Shown: positions 21,181 through 30,290 of the stretch, in pieces
How the letters are laid out: each line of letters begins with the position of its first letter
How positions within the stretch are numbered: position 1 is the first letter of the stretch
Assembly (NCBI RefSeq): GCF_900156025.1
Contig: NZ_FTMO01000008.1
Coordinates: 1-64,000, forward strand
Length of the DNA: 64,000 bases
Source of the DNA: Allobosea sp. TND4EK4
GTDB taxonomy: Bacteria > Pseudomonadota > Alphaproteobacteria > Rhizobiales > Beijerinckiaceae
Direction: 5' to 3'
Notes under the pieces: generated by a model
Databases searched by the model: none
What the model saw: only the letters and a program-made list of their open reading frames with translations
What the model was told of the DNA's origin: nothing
Translations under genes and position numbers: made by a program

Positions 21181-22701
21181 ATGACCAAGCTCACCCGCCG
21201 CAAGGCCCTCGGCGTCCTGGCGGCGCCGGCCACGCTCGCCGCGACCTCCCCCGTCGCGCAGGCCCAGCAGCCCGCGCCGGCCTTCACCCTGCTGCTCGTC
21301 AACGACATCTACAAGATGAGCGACGACAAGGGCCGCGGCGGCTTCGCGCGCGCGGCCGGCATCGCCAAGGCGGAGCGGGCGAGGGGCGTCCCGCTGCTGT
21401 TCTGCCATGCCGGCGACTGCTACTCGCCCTCGCTGATGTCGGGCTTCGACCAGGGCGCGCATATCGTCGCCATGCAGAACAAGATGGGGCTCGACGTCTT
21501 CGTGCCCGGGAACCACGAGTTCGACTTCGGCAAGGAGAACTATCTCAAGCTCGTCGCGGCGCAGACCTATCCGACCTTCGCCGCCAATCTGCGCGATGCG
21601 AAGGGCGAGAAGCTGCCCGGCCATGAGGACAGCCGCATCTTCGAGCTCGGCGGCATCAAGGTCGGCGTCATCGGTACGGCCTATGACCCGACGCCGCAGA
21701 TCTCGCATTCGGGCGACCTGAAATTCTCCTCGACCATGGAGGCGCTCAAGCGCGAGGCCAAGGCGCTGAAGGGACAAGGCGCCGACATCCTCGTCGCGGT
21801 CGTCCATGCCGACCGGGCGATGGATTACGAGATCGTGCGCTCGCGCGTCGTCGACATCGTCCTGACCGGGCACGACCACGACCTCGCCATCGCCTATGAT
21901 GGCAAGGTGGTGATGGTGGAGTCGAACGAGGAGGGCAATTACGTCACCGCGATCGACATCGCCGTTTCGGTGAAGGGCGAGGGCGCGGCCCGGCAGGTCG
22001 CCTGGACGCCGACCTTCCGGGTCAACGATTCCCGTTCGGCGACGCCGGACCCGGAGGTGGCGGCGATCGTGAAGGGCTACGAGTCCGAGCTGACGAAGGA
22101 GCTCGATGTCGATGTCGCCAAGCTCGCCGCCCCGCTCGATTCGCGCACGGGCGTGATCCGCACGCAGGAGACCGCGATCGGCAACCTGATCGCCGACGCG
22201 ATCCGCGATGCCACCGGCGCCCAACTCGCGATCAGCAATGCCGGCGGCATCCGCGCCAACAAGCAGTATCCGGCGGGCGCGATGCTGACCCGCCGCGATA
22301 TCCTCAGCGAGCTGCCCTTCGGCAATGCGACCTCGATGGTCGAGATCACCGGCAAGGATGTGAAGGACGCGCTGGAGAACGGTCTGTCGCCCGCGCCCCA
22401 GGGTTCGGGCAGGTTCCCCGTCGTCTCCGGCCTCACCTTCGAGGCGGACATCAAGCAGCCGCCGGGCTCGCGCATCATCTCGATCACCGTTGCCGGCAAG
22501 CCGATCGATCCGGCGGCGAAATACACCGTCGCGACCAACAACTTCATGCTGGAGGGCGGCGACGGCTACACCGCGCTCGGCCGCGGCAAGACGCTGATCG
22601 GAGCGACCGACGGCAAGCTGATGGCGAATGAAGTCATGGTCTATCTGCGCCGGCTCGGCACGGTCGATGCCAAGGTCGAGGGGCGGGCGGTCCTGAAGTG
22701 A
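21181..22701 (+). CDS. Exported 5'-nucleotidase / UshA-family metallophosphoesterase
   Basis: This periplasmic enzyme is expected to remove phosphate from nucleotides or related esters. The 506-residue protein starts with a Tat-like signal (LTRRKALGVLAAPATLAA, cleaved near AQAQ). The metallophosphoesterase domain shows LLVNDIYKM, HAGDCYSPSL, VPGNHEFDFG and LTGHDHDLA. The C-terminal substrate domain has NAGGIRANKQYPAG, LPFGNATSMVEITG and TNNFMLEGGDGY. The canonical first DxH metal motif reads NDIYK here, so one metal ligand may differ. The stop overlaps the GTG start of ung (GTGA), which suggests translational coupling. Confidence 0.9.
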   Translation: MTKLTRRKALGVLAAPATLAATSPVAQAQQPAPAFTLLLVNDIYKMSDDKGRGGFARAAGIAKAERARGVPLLFCHAGDCYSPSLMSGFDQGAHIVAMQNKMGLDVFVPGNHEFDFGKENYLKLVAAQTYPTFAANLRDAKGEKLPGHEDSRIFELGGIKVGVIGTAYDPTPQISHSGDLKFSSTMEALKREAKALKGQGADILVAVVHADRAMDYEIVRSRVVDIVLTGHDHDLAIAYDGKVVMVESNEEGNYVTAIDIAVSVKGEGAARQVAWTPTFRVNDSRSATPDPEVAAIVKGYESELTKELDVDVAKLAAPLDSRTGVIRTQETAIGNLIADAIRDATGAQLAISNAGGIRANKQYPAGAMLTRRDILSELPFGNATSMVEITGKDVKDALENGLSPAPQGSGRFPVVSGLTFEADIKQPPGSRIISITVAGKPIDPAAKYTVATNNFMLEGGDGYTALGRGKTLIGATDGKLMANEVMVYLRRLGTVDAKVEGRAVLK

Positions 22702-23396
22702 GCTGCACGACGGCGCTCGCGGCCTTTCTGGCGAGCGGGGATTCTGCGGGCTGGCACGCGCTTCCGGCCTTTGCGCCCGGCGGCGCGGCGGCGCGGGCCT
22801 GCGCCGCCGTCGACGCCGAGCGTGCCGCCGGCCATGTCGTGGCGCCTTCGCCCGAGCGCGTCTTCGCCGCGCTGTCGCTCACGCCGCTTGAGAGCGTGCG
22901 GGTTGTCATCCTGGGGCAGGACCCCTATCCGACGCCCGGCCACGCCAACGGCCTCGCCTTCTCCTATGTCGGGCCGACGCCGCTGCCGCGCTCGCTGGTC
23001 AACATCTACAAGGAGTGGGGCGAGGATCTCGGGGCCACGCCGCCTTCCGACGGCGACCTGACGCGCTGGGCGCGGGACGGCGTGCTGCTGCTCAACACCG
23101 CGCTGACCGTGCGGGAGGGGGCGAGCAAGGCCGGCTCGCATCTCGCCATCGGGTGGCGGGAGGTCACGGACGAGATCATCGCCGCAGTCTCGCGGCAGCG
23201 CCCGCATGTGGTCTTCCTGCTCTGGGGCGCCCCCGCTCAGGCCAAGCGCGGGCTAATCGACGAGGCGAAGCATCTGGTCATTGCCAGTGCCCATCCATCG
23301 CCGCTATCGGCGCGGCGGGGGTTCTTTGGGTCGCGGCCGTTCAGCCGTGCGAATGCGTGGCTGGAGGGGCAGGGGGAGAAAGCGATCGCCTGGTGA
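22698..23396 (+). CDS. ung: Uracil-DNA glycosylase, family 1
   Basis: Ung removes uracil from DNA to start base-excision repair. The 232-residue protein has motif A GQDPYP at residues 73-78, with catalytic Asp75, and LLLNTALTVREG in the middle. The leucine-loop region is SAHPSPLSARRGFFGSRPF, with His199. The GTG start overlaps the previous stop by four bases. Family length and motifs are normal. Confidence 0.96.
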   Translation: MSCTTALAAFLASGDSAGWHALPAFAPGGAAARACAAVDAERAAGHVVAPSPERVFAALSLTPLESVRVVILGQDPYPTPGHANGLAFSYVGPTPLPRSLVNIYKEWGEDLGATPPSDGDLTRWARDGVLLLNTALTVREGASKAGSHLAIGWREVTDEIIAAVSRQRPHVVFLLWGAPAQAKRGLIDEAKHLVIASAHPSPLSARRGFFGSRPFSRANAWLEGQGEKAIAW

Positions 23397-23428
23397 GGGG
23401 CTCCCGCGCCTATTGCGGAAGGAGCTGC

Positions 23429-24661
23429 TCAGCCCACCGGCCGTTCGTCGGCGATGACCTTGCCATCGTTCGGCAGGGCGCCCAGCGGCAGAACCTCGAC
23501 GCGGCCCTTGAGCTTGGTGACCTGCTGCAGGGTCGATGAGAGGGCATCGATCAGCCCCGTCGGCTCGGCATAGATCTCGGCCTTCAGCGTCATCGTGTCG
23601 GTCTCGTCGGCGCGTCCGACCACGAGCCTGAGCTTGGCGATCTCGGCATGGCGCCTGGCGATTTCGGCGACCTGCTCGGGGCGCACGAACATGCCCTTGA
23701 TCTTGGCCGTCTGGTCGGCCCGGCCCAGCCAGCCCCTGATGCGGGTGTTCGTGCGGCCGCAGGCGCTCGTGCCCGGCAGGACGGCGGTGAGGTCGCCGAC
23801 GGCGAGGCGGATCTGGGGGTGGTGCGGATCGAGATTGGTGACGACGACCTCGCCGACCTCGCCTTCCGGCACGGGATCGCCCGTGCCGGGGCGGACGATC
23901 TCGACGATGAGGTTCTCGTTCAGGACCATCCCCTCGCGCGCCGGCGTCTCATAGGCGATGACGCCGAGATCGGCGGTGGCATAGAGCTGGTAGGCATCGA
24001 TGCCGCGCCCCCGGACCCAGGCCTGGAGCGAGGGCGGGAAGGCGGCGCCGGACACCGCCGCCCGTCTGATCGAGGTGATGTCGACGCCGCGCGTCTCGGC
24101 CGCCTCGATCAGGATCTTCAGGAAATCCGGCGTGCCGGCGTAAGTCGTCGGCCGGTAGGCGGCGATCACCTCGAGCTGCTGCTCGGTATTGCCCGGCCCC
24201 GCCGGGATCACGGCGCAGCCGAGCGCGCGGGCGGCGGAGTCCATGATGAAACCGCCCGGCGTCAGGTGATAGCTCAACGTGTTGAGCACGATGTCGCCCG
24301 GACGGAAGCCGGCGGCGAAGAGGCCGCGAGCGGCCGCCCAGGCGTCCGAGCCTGCGCCTTCCGGCTCGAAGATCGGGCCGGGCGAGGTGAAGAGACGGCC
24401 GAAGGAGCCGGGCGCGGCGGGGACGAGCCCGCCGAAGGGCAAGGCGGCCTTCTGCAGTGCCGGCAGATCGGCCTTGCGCAGGATCGGCAGGGTCGAGAGC
24501 GCGTTGCGGTCGGTGATCGCGGCCGGGTCGATGCCGGCGAGGCGCTCGGCATAGGCCGGGGCCTGCATCGCTGCGGCGAGGAGCCGGGGCAGCCTGGCGA
24601 AGAGATCGGCCTCGCGAGCGTCGGGCGCGCGGGTCTCGAGAGCGTCGTGATGCTCGGTCAT
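23429..24661 (-). CDS. Phenylacetate-CoA ligase (PaaK)-like AMP-binding protein
   Basis: This 410-residue protein is an adenylate-forming enzyme closest in layout to PaaK. Visible blocks are DIVLNTLSYHLTPGGFIMDSAARALG, YAGTPDFLKILIEAAE, the core A5-like YQLYATADLGVIAYET, EVGEVVVTNLDPHHPQIRLAVGD and the C-terminal GRADQTAKIKGMFVRPEQVAEI. The usual P-loop (SSGTTG-like) is degenerate, reading LFTSPGPIFEPEG, so activity cannot be assumed. It is the last gene of the minus-strand liv block, 166 bases after livF with a repeat between, and may activate the imported acid. Confidence 0.82.
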   Translation of the reverse strand: MTEHHDALETRAPDAREADLFARLPRLLAAAMQAPAYAERLAGIDPAAITDRNALSTLPILRKADLPALQKAALPFGGLVPAAPGSFGRLFTSPGPIFEPEGAGSDAWAAARGLFAAGFRPGDIVLNTLSYHLTPGGFIMDSAARALGCAVIPAGPGNTEQQLEVIAAYRPTTYAGTPDFLKILIEAAETRGVDITSIRRAAVSGAAFPPSLQAWVRGRGIDAYQLYATADLGVIAYETPAREGMVLNENLIVEIVRPGTGDPVPEGEVGEVVVTNLDPHHPQIRLAVGDLTAVLPGTSACGRTNTRIRGWLGRADQTAKIKGMFVRPEQVAEIARRHAEIAKLRLVVGRADETDTMTLKAEIYAEPTGLIDALSSTLQQVTKLKGRVEVLPLGALPNDGKVIADERPVG

Positions 24662-24690
24662 CCGGACCGCTCCTGCTGAACTGAAATTGG

Positions 24691-24804
24691 GGTCATTCCG
24701 GGCAAAGCGAAGCGGAGACCGGGGATCCATGCCTGAGCCTTAAACGGCCATGCTCCGGCATGGATCCCGGATCGGCGCCGCTTTGCGGCTTGTCCGGGAT
24801 GACG
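24691..24804. repeat. Intergenic palindromic repeat
   Basis: GGTCATTCCGGGCAAAGCGAAGCGGA and the terminal TTGTCCGGGATGACG are opposed arms. An internal palindrome, GGGATCCATGCC / CATGCTCCGGCATGGATCCC, lies between. It is a variant of the ATTCCGGG-type elements seen at 114-262. Confidence 0.7.
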
Positions 24805-24827
24805 GCGTCGAGGAGCGTCGTCTGTCC

Positions 24828-25676
24828 TCACGACAGCCATCTCTTGCGGCGCTTGTAGCTCTTGACCTCGCGGAAGGACTTCTTGTTGCCCTCGGCCACG
24901 CCGAGGTAGAATTCCTTCACGTCCTCGTTCTCGCGCAGCATCGCGGCCTCCCCGTCCATCACGACGCGGCCGGTCTCCATGATGTAGCCATAGGTGGCGT
25001 AGCGCAGCGCCATGTTGGTGTTCTGCTCGGCGACGAGGAAGGAGACCCCGTCCTCGGCATTGAGGCGGCGGACTATCTCGAAGATCTCCTCGACGATCTG
25101 GGGGGCGAGGCCCATGGAGGGCTCGTCGAGCAGGATCATCTTGGGCTTCGACATCATGGCGCGGCCGATGGCGCACATCTGCTGCTCGCCGCCGGAGGTG
25201 TAGCCGGCCTGCGAGCTGCGCCGCTGCTTCAGGCGCGGGAAGGTCTCGTAGATCTTCTCGAGGTCGCGCTTGATCGCGGCATTGCCGTCGCGGCGGGTGA
25301 AGGCGCCGGTCAGCAGATTCTCCTCGATCGAGAGATGGCCGAAGCAATGGCGGCCCTCCATCACCTGGATGCAGCCGCGCCGCACCAGCTCGCTCGGCGA
25401 CATCCTGTCGACGCGCTCGCCATCAAAGACGATCGAGCCCTTGGTGACCTCGCCGCGCTCGGCCTTGAGCAGGTTCGATATAGCCTTCAGCGTCGTCGTC
25501 TTGCCGGCGCCGTTGGCGCCGAGGATCGCGACGATGCCCTTGCGCGGCACGGTCAGCGAGACGCCCTTCAGCACCAGCACGACGTGATCGTAGATCACCT
25601 CGATGTTGTTGAGGGCGAGGATGGTGTCGGCGGCAGGCGCCGTCGCGGCTGGCTTTTCGAGGGTGGCGGTGGACAT
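24828..25676 (-). CDS. livF: Branched-chain amino acid-type ABC transporter ATPase (LivF)
   Basis: This is one of the two ATPases that power a HAAT-family importer. The 282-residue protein has Walker A GANGAGKTT, the ABC signature as SGGEQQMCAIGRAM, Walker B MILLDEPSMGLAP and a switch His region replaced by VAEQNTNMAL, which is typical of LivF. The C-terminal tail after VAEGNKKSF is extended and basic. It belongs to the run livG-livH-livM-binding protein-livF. Copies of this type that sit with acyl-CoA ligases often handle aromatic or fatty acids, so amino acids may not be the substrate. Confidence 0.92.
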   Translation of the reverse strand: MSTATLEKPAATAPAADTILALNNIEVIYDHVVLVLKGVSLTVPRKGIVAILGANGAGKTTTLKAISNLLKAERGEVTKGSIVFDGERVDRMSPSELVRRGCIQVMEGRHCFGHLSIEENLLTGAFTRRDGNAAIKRDLEKIYETFPRLKQRRSSQAGYTSGGEQQMCAIGRAMMSKPKMILLDEPSMGLAPQIVEEIFEIVRRLNAEDGVSFLVAEQNTNMALRYATYGYIMETGRVVMDGEAAMLRENEDVKEFYLGVAEGNKKSFREVKSYKRRKRWLS

Positions 25677-25687
25677 GGCGGTTCCCC

Positions 25688-25764
25688 GGCAGTGGGCAGT
25701 CGGCAGCAGGCAGTGGCGGCCGGCAGCCGCAGAACCGACTGCCGGTCGCCGACTGCCTGCTGTC
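25688..25764. repeat. GGCAGTCGGC-type intergenic repeat, family B copy 1
   Basis: This stretch consists of GGCAGTGGGCAGTCGGCAGC units followed by the inverted GACTGCCGGTCGCCGACTGCC. It can form an imperfect hairpin between the binding-protein and livF genes. A second, better copy is at 28311-28385 in the same operon. Confidence 0.75.
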
Positions 25765-25770
25765 CCTAAC

Positions 25771-27102
25771 TCAGGACGATTTCTCGCAGGGCTCGGTCCG
25801 CTTCGGCCAGTTGCCGGCCTTCTCGGTGTAGTCCTTGGCGTTGGCCTCGATCAGCGGGCGCACCTCGTCCTTCATCGGCTCGATCCAGTCGCCCTTCTGC
25901 GTCCACTTCGTGCCGTCCCATTCGGCGACATAGGCCTTGTGATGGCCGGAATGGTCGGCACAGGTGATCTTCACCGGGGAGGCGAAGTTGGCCATGCCGA
26001 TTTCCTTCAGGCGCGCCTCATCGACATTGAGGCTCTCCAGCCCGCGGCGCATGTCCTCCGCGTTGATGACCTTCTTGCCGGTGATTTTCTGGGCGGTGCG
26101 CATCGCCTCGACGACGAGCATCGAGTTGTAGACGCCGCGGTTGTAGAGGTTCTCGCCGACCTTCTCTTTCGGCGCCGTGCTCTTACCCTTGTCCACGACA
26201 TGCTTGATGATGTCCTGGATCACGGGGAAGTTCTGGCCGGCCGCGTTGAAGTTCAGCGACCTGTAGCCCTTTGCCTCGGCTCCGCCGGCGCGCGCATCGT
26301 CGTCGCCGCCCGCCCACCAGACGCCGACCAGCTTGTTGATCGGGAAGTTGTTCTTGACCGCCTCCTTGACCGCGGTCGGGTTCATCGCCCCCCAGCCCTG
26401 GTTGTAGAGGTAGTCTGGCCGGTCGCGGCGGATCGAGAGCCAGAGCGAGCCCTGGTTCTGCATGTCGGCCGCCGCGACAGGGTAGAGCTTCAGCTCGAAG
26501 CCGTATTTCTTGGCGAGGTTCTCGAGCACCGGGATCGGCTCCTTGCCGAAGGGCGCGTCGAGATGGATCAGCCCAAGCTTCTTGCCCTTGAGCTTGTCCA
26601 TGCCGCCGAGCTCGGCCGCCATGTGCTTCACCATCAGCGAGGCGCCGTCCCAATAGGTCAGCGGCGGAATGAAGACCCACGGGAAGCTGGTGCCGTCGGC
26701 CGAAGCCGAGAGGCCATAGGCCATCGACAGGATCGGGATCTTGTCGACATGGGCGCGCGGGATGGCGGCGAGCGTCGCGCCGGTCGACCAGGGCGAATAG
26801 ACGATGGTGTTCTTCGCCTTGGCCTGCTCGTAGCACTCGATCGACTTCTTGGTGTCGTAGCCGGTCTCGCATTCCTCATAGACGATCTTGACGCCGTTCA
26901 CGCCGCCGTCGCGCTCGTTGATCATCGTGATGTAGTCGCGCATGCCGTCGCCGATCGGGATGCCGGAGCCCGAGAAGGGCCCGGTGCGATAGGCGTTGTT
27001 GGCGAAATAGACGCTGTCCTGCGCCATGGCCGGGGCCATCGCGGCGGAGGACAGCAGGGCCGCCAGCGCGGTGCCCTTCATCAGCGTCGTCGTCTTCATC
27101 AT
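25771..27102 (-). CDS. Periplasmic substrate-binding protein of the liv-type ABC importer
   Basis: This 443-residue secreted binding protein (signal MKGTALAALLSSAAMAPAMAQ) belongs to the Leu/Ile/Val-type Peripla_BP_6 family. It contains GSGIPIGDGMRDYITMINERDGGVNG, CETGYDTKKSIECYEQAK, and SPWSTGATLAAIPRAHVDKIP. It is longer than classic LivJ/K (about 370 residues), as is usual for those linked to aromatic or acyl ligases. GGAGGGTC precedes two consecutive ATG codons, and either may be used. It lies between livM and livF. The ligand is unknown. Confidence 0.9.
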   Translation of the reverse strand: MMKTTTLMKGTALAALLSSAAMAPAMAQDSVYFANNAYRTGPFSGSGIPIGDGMRDYITMINERDGGVNGVKIVYEECETGYDTKKSIECYEQAKAKNTIVYSPWSTGATLAAIPRAHVDKIPILSMAYGLSASADGTSFPWVFIPPLTYWDGASLMVKHMAAELGGMDKLKGKKLGLIHLDAPFGKEPIPVLENLAKKYGFELKLYPVAAADMQNQGSLWLSIRRDRPDYLYNQGWGAMNPTAVKEAVKNNFPINKLVGVWWAGGDDDARAGGAEAKGYRSLNFNAAGQNFPVIQDIIKHVVDKGKSTAPKEKVGENLYNRGVYNSMLVVEAMRTAQKITGKKVINAEDMRRGLESLNVDEARLKEIGMANFASPVKITCADHSGHHKAYVAEWDGTKWTQKGDWIEPMKDEVRPLIEANAKDYTEKAGNWPKRTEPCEKSS

Positions 27103-27214
27103 GACCCTCCCAGGGTGCCTTGCCTTCGTTTCCTCGCCGGGCGGCTGTTGCCGCTCCGGTGCCGTTGTCCGCCGGCGCTTCGTCGTCGCCGGTCGTTCGT
27201 CGGATCGGGGCCGC

Positions 27215-28294
27215 TCAATAGGGGAACGGCCACGTCCGCAATTTCTGCTTCCCGATCTGCCAGAGCCGGGCGAGGCCGTGCGGCTCCGCGATCAGGAAGA
27301 TGATGATCAGCGCGCCGACCAGCATGAAGGTGACATGCTCGGCGGTGGCGCCGCCGATCGGCACGCCGAGCGCCGGCAGGCCGAATTTCAGCGCGGTGGG
27401 CAGGATGGAGAGGAAGGCCGCGCCGAAGAAGGAGCCGAGCAGCGAGCCAAGTCCGCCGATGATGACCATGAACAGGATGTTGAAGGAGAGGCGGATCGAG
27501 AACACGTCCGCAGCCTCGCCGCCGCCATACCAGAGGAAGATCATCATCGCGCCGGCGACACCGGCAAAATAGGAGGAGACGGCGAAGGCCATCAGCTTGG
27601 CGTTGAGCAGCTTGATGCCCATCAGCTCCGCGGCGATGTCCATGTCGCGCACCGCCATCCAGGAGCGGCCGAGCTTGCCGTGCACCAGGTTCGAGGCGAA
27701 CCAGGTCAGCGTCACCACGATGCCGAGGCAGACGAAATAGCGCGTTTCGGGGGAGGCGGAGGCGCCCGTCAGGGGAATATCGAACAGCGTGCGCTGCGGC
27801 ACCTCGATCGAGCCCGAGGCGTTGTAGTTGAACAGCCAGGGCACGCGCACGAAGCACCATTGCAGGAAGAACTGCGCGGCGAGCGTCGCGACCGCCAGAT
27901 AGAACCCCTTGATGCGCAGCGAGGGCAGGCCGAAGAGCACGCCGATGCCGGCCGAGAACAGGCCGGACAGCAGGATCAGCACGATGATGTTCACGCCCGG
28001 GAACAGCGTGGTGAGCTTGTAGCAGCCATAGGCGCCGACCCCCATGAAGGCGGCGGTGCCGAGCGAGATCAGCCCGGTATAGCCGGTGAGGATGTTGAGC
28101 CCGATCGCCGCCAGCGAAAACACGAGGAAGGGGATCATCACCGAGGCGATGAAGAAGTCGCTCCCGAAGAAGGGGATGGCGACGAAGGCGACCGCGAGGA
28201 TGACGGCGATGCCGATCCTGTCCTCCCGCAGCGGGAAGACCGCCATGTCGCTGGCATAGGTGGATTTGTACTGGCCGGCCTCGCGGTAGAACAT
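27215..28294 (-). CDS. livM: Branched-chain amino acid-type ABC permease LivM
   Basis: This 359-residue inner-membrane permease has about nine hydrophobic segments. The LivM signatures are LNILTGYTGLISLGTAAFMGVGAYG, RIKGFYLAVATLAAQFF and the cytoplasmic coupling region GRSWMAVRDMDIAAELMGI. IIGGLGSLLGSFFGAAFLSILP is near the end. It pairs with LivH, from which it is separated by a 75-base hairpin element. The ATG at 28294 begins MFYREAGQ; the frame to 28324 reads into repeat sequence. Confidence 0.93.
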   Translation of the reverse strand: MFYREAGQYKSTYASDMAVFPLREDRIGIAVILAVAFVAIPFFGSDFFIASVMIPFLVFSLAAIGLNILTGYTGLISLGTAAFMGVGAYGCYKLTTLFPGVNIIVLILLSGLFSAGIGVLFGLPSLRIKGFYLAVATLAAQFFLQWCFVRVPWLFNYNASGSIEVPQRTLFDIPLTGASASPETRYFVCLGIVVTLTWFASNLVHGKLGRSWMAVRDMDIAAELMGIKLLNAKLMAFAVSSYFAGVAGAMMIFLWYGGGEAADVFSIRLSFNILFMVIIGGLGSLLGSFFGAAFLSILPTALKFGLPALGVPIGGATAEHVTFMLVGALIIIFLIAEPHGLARLWQIGKQKLRTWPFPY

Positions 28295-28310
28295 CGTCGC
28301 TACGCTCCTC

Positions 28311-28385
28311 TGGGCAGTCGGCAATCGGCAGTCGGCAGTCGTAGCCGCGCTTTCCTATTGCCCAGTGCCGATTGCCGACTGCCCA
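28311..28385. repeat. GGCAGTCGGC-type repeat, family B copy 2, perfect 20-bp inverted repeat
   Basis: TGGGCAGTCGGCAATCGGCA at 28311-28330 is the exact inverse of TGCCGATTGCCGACTGCCCA at 28366-28385. The hairpin lies between livH and livM inside an otherwise tight operon, so it would be transcribed. There is no T run, so it is more likely to affect mRNA stability or processing than to act as a simple terminator. Confidence 0.88.
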
Positions 28386-28388
28386 TCT

Positions 28389-29462
28389 TCAAATCCGCTC
28401 GATGATCTTGTCGCCGAACAGGCCCTGCGGCCGGAACAGCAGGAAGGCGAGCGCGATGAAATAGGCCAGCCAGCTCTCGATGCCGCCACCCACCAGCGGA
28501 CCCCAGTAGAATTCGCCGATCTTCTCGCCGATGCCGATGATGAGGCCGCCGACGATGGCGCCGGGGATCGAGGTGAAGCCGCCCAGGATCAGCACGGGCA
28601 GCGCCTTCAGCGCGACGATCTCCAGCGCGAAGGAGACGTCGGAGCGGGCGCCCCACATGATGCCGGTGATCAGTGCGACGATGCCGGCGGTGAACCAGAC
28701 GATGACCCAGATCTGGTTCAGCGAGATGCCGACCGAGAGCGCCGCCTTGTGGCTGTCGGCGACTGCGCGCAGGGCCCTTCCGATGCGGGTGTACTGGAAG
28801 AACAGCGCCAGAAGCAGGATCATCAGCGAGGCGATGACCGCCGCGGCGATGTCGATCTTCTGCAGCGTCACCAGCCCGCCGAGGATTTTCAGGTCAATGG
28901 CGCCGCGCGGCAGCCAGAGCTGGTCGGCGATCATCTGCTTGGGGTTGCCGCCGAACAGCGCCTCGCCGAAGCCGATGAGGAAATAGGTGATCCCGAAGGT
29001 CGCCATGAACAGGATGATGTCGGGCTGGTTGACCAGCGGGCGCAGCACGACCCGCTCGATGGTCACCGCCAGCGCGAACATGACGCCAAGCGTGATGATG
29101 ACCGCGAGGAAGGCCGGAACGCCCTTCTCGTAGAGCCCGACCAGTGTCAGCGCCGCGAACACGACCATGATGCCCTGGGCGAAGTTGAACACGCCCGAGG
29201 CCTTGAAGATCAGCACGAAGCCGAGCGCGATCAGGGCGTAGAGCACGCCGGAGACGAGCCCTTCCCAGACCGTCTGGGCCAGAAGGTCCGGCGCCTGGAC
29301 CATCTGCTGGAACGGGTCGACGAAGATGGCGTAGAGGGTGTTGGTCGGGTCGAGCCGGACGCCGATCGCGATCGCCAGCAGGATGGCGACGAGGATCAGG
29401 CCGAACCTGACCATAGGGCTAGCCAGCAGGCTCGGCGCGGGACGGGTGGCGATGTCGCTCAT
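28389..29462 (-). CDS. livH: Branched-chain amino acid-type ABC permease LivH
   Basis: This 357-residue inner-membrane permease partners LivM. It contains LYALIALGFVLIFKASGVFNFAQGIMVVFAALT, VLRPLVNQPDIILFMATFGITYFL and RIGRALRAVADSHKAALSVGI. The last includes the cytoplasmic EAA-like loop. GGFTSIPGAIVGGLIIGIGE is near the C-terminus. It begins 12 bases after livG ends. Confidence 0.93.
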   Translation of the reverse strand: MSDIATRPAPSLLASPMVRFGLILVAILLAIAIGVRLDPTNTLYAIFVDPFQQMVQAPDLLAQTVWEGLVSGVLYALIALGFVLIFKASGVFNFAQGIMVVFAALTLVGLYEKGVPAFLAVIITLGVMFALAVTIERVVLRPLVNQPDIILFMATFGITYFLIGFGEALFGGNPKQMIADQLWLPRGAIDLKILGGLVTLQKIDIAAAVIASLMILLLALFFQYTRIGRALRAVADSHKAALSVGISLNQIWVIVWFTAGIVALITGIMWGARSDVSFALEIVALKALPVLILGGFTSIPGAIVGGLIIGIGEKIGEFYWGPLVGGGIESWLAYFIALAFLLFRPQGLFGDKIIERI

Positions 29463-29474
29463 CGGGCCATCTCC

Positions 29475-30290
29475 TCAGTGCGCCACGCCAAGATAGGCGT
29501 CGATCACAGCCTGGTTCGCCTTGACCTCGTCGGGCGTGCCGTCGGCGATCTTGCGGCCGTATTCGAGGACGACGACGCGGTCGGAGAGGTCCATCACCAC
29601 GCCCATATCGTGCTCGATCAGCGCGATTGTCGTGCCGAACTGCTGGTTCACGTCGAGGATGAAGCGGCACATGTCCTCCTTCTCCTCGAGGTTCATGCCG
29701 GCCATCGGCTCGTCGAGCAGCAGCAGCTCGGGCTCCATCGCCAGCGCCCGGCCCAGCTCCACGCGCTTCTGCAGGCCGTAGGGCAGCTTGCCGACCGGCA
29801 GCTTGCGGATGTGCTCGATCTGCAGGAAGTCGATGATGTCCTCGACCACGCGGCGATGCGCGATCTCCTCCTGCATGGCGGGCCCATGGCGCAGCGCCTG
29901 CCAGAAGAAGCCCTTCTTCATCTTGAGCGTGCGGCCGGTCATGATGTTGTCGAGCGTCGACATGCCCTTGAACAGCGCGACGTTCTGGAAGGTGCGGGCG
30001 ATGCCGCCGGCCGCGGCGCGGTGCGGGCGCATCTTGGCGCGGCGCTCGCCCTTGAAGACGATGCGGCCCTCCTGCGGCTGGTAGAAGCCGTTGATGCAGT
30101 TCAGCATCGAGGTCTTGCCGGCACCGTTGGGGCCGATGATGGCGCGGATCTCGCCCTTGCGGATGTCGAAGGAGACGTCACTGATCGCCTTCACGCCGCC
30201 GAATCGCAGGGAGATCGCCTCCACCGACAGCAGGACCTCGCCTGTGTCGCGGATGGGAGTGCCGGTCATGGTCATCGGCTCCGCATTCAT
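29475..30290 (-). CDS. livG: Branched-chain amino acid-type ABC transporter ATPase (LivG)
   Basis: This is the second ATPase of the importer, 271 residues. Walker A is GPNGAGKTS, with LNCINGFYQPQEGRI following. The signature region is PYGLQKRVELGRALAMEPELLLLDEPMAGMN, in which the usual LSGGQ is replaced by LPYGLQ, a normal variant in LivG-type proteins. The switch region is IALIEHDMGVVMDLSDRVVVLEYG. Its ATG overlaps the stop of the upstream acyl-CoA ligase by four bases (ATGA), which points to translational coupling. Confidence 0.93.
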   Translation of the reverse strand: MNAEPMTMTGTPIRDTGEVLLSVEAISLRFGGVKAISDVSFDIRKGEIRAIIGPNGAGKTSMLNCINGFYQPQEGRIVFKGERRAKMRPHRAAAGGIARTFQNVALFKGMSTLDNIMTGRTLKMKKGFFWQALRHGPAMQEEIAHRRVVEDIIDFLQIEHIRKLPVGKLPYGLQKRVELGRALAMEPELLLLDEPMAGMNLEEKEDMCRFILDVNQQFGTTIALIEHDMGVVMDLSDRVVVLEYGRKIADGTPDEVKANQAVIDAYLGVAH

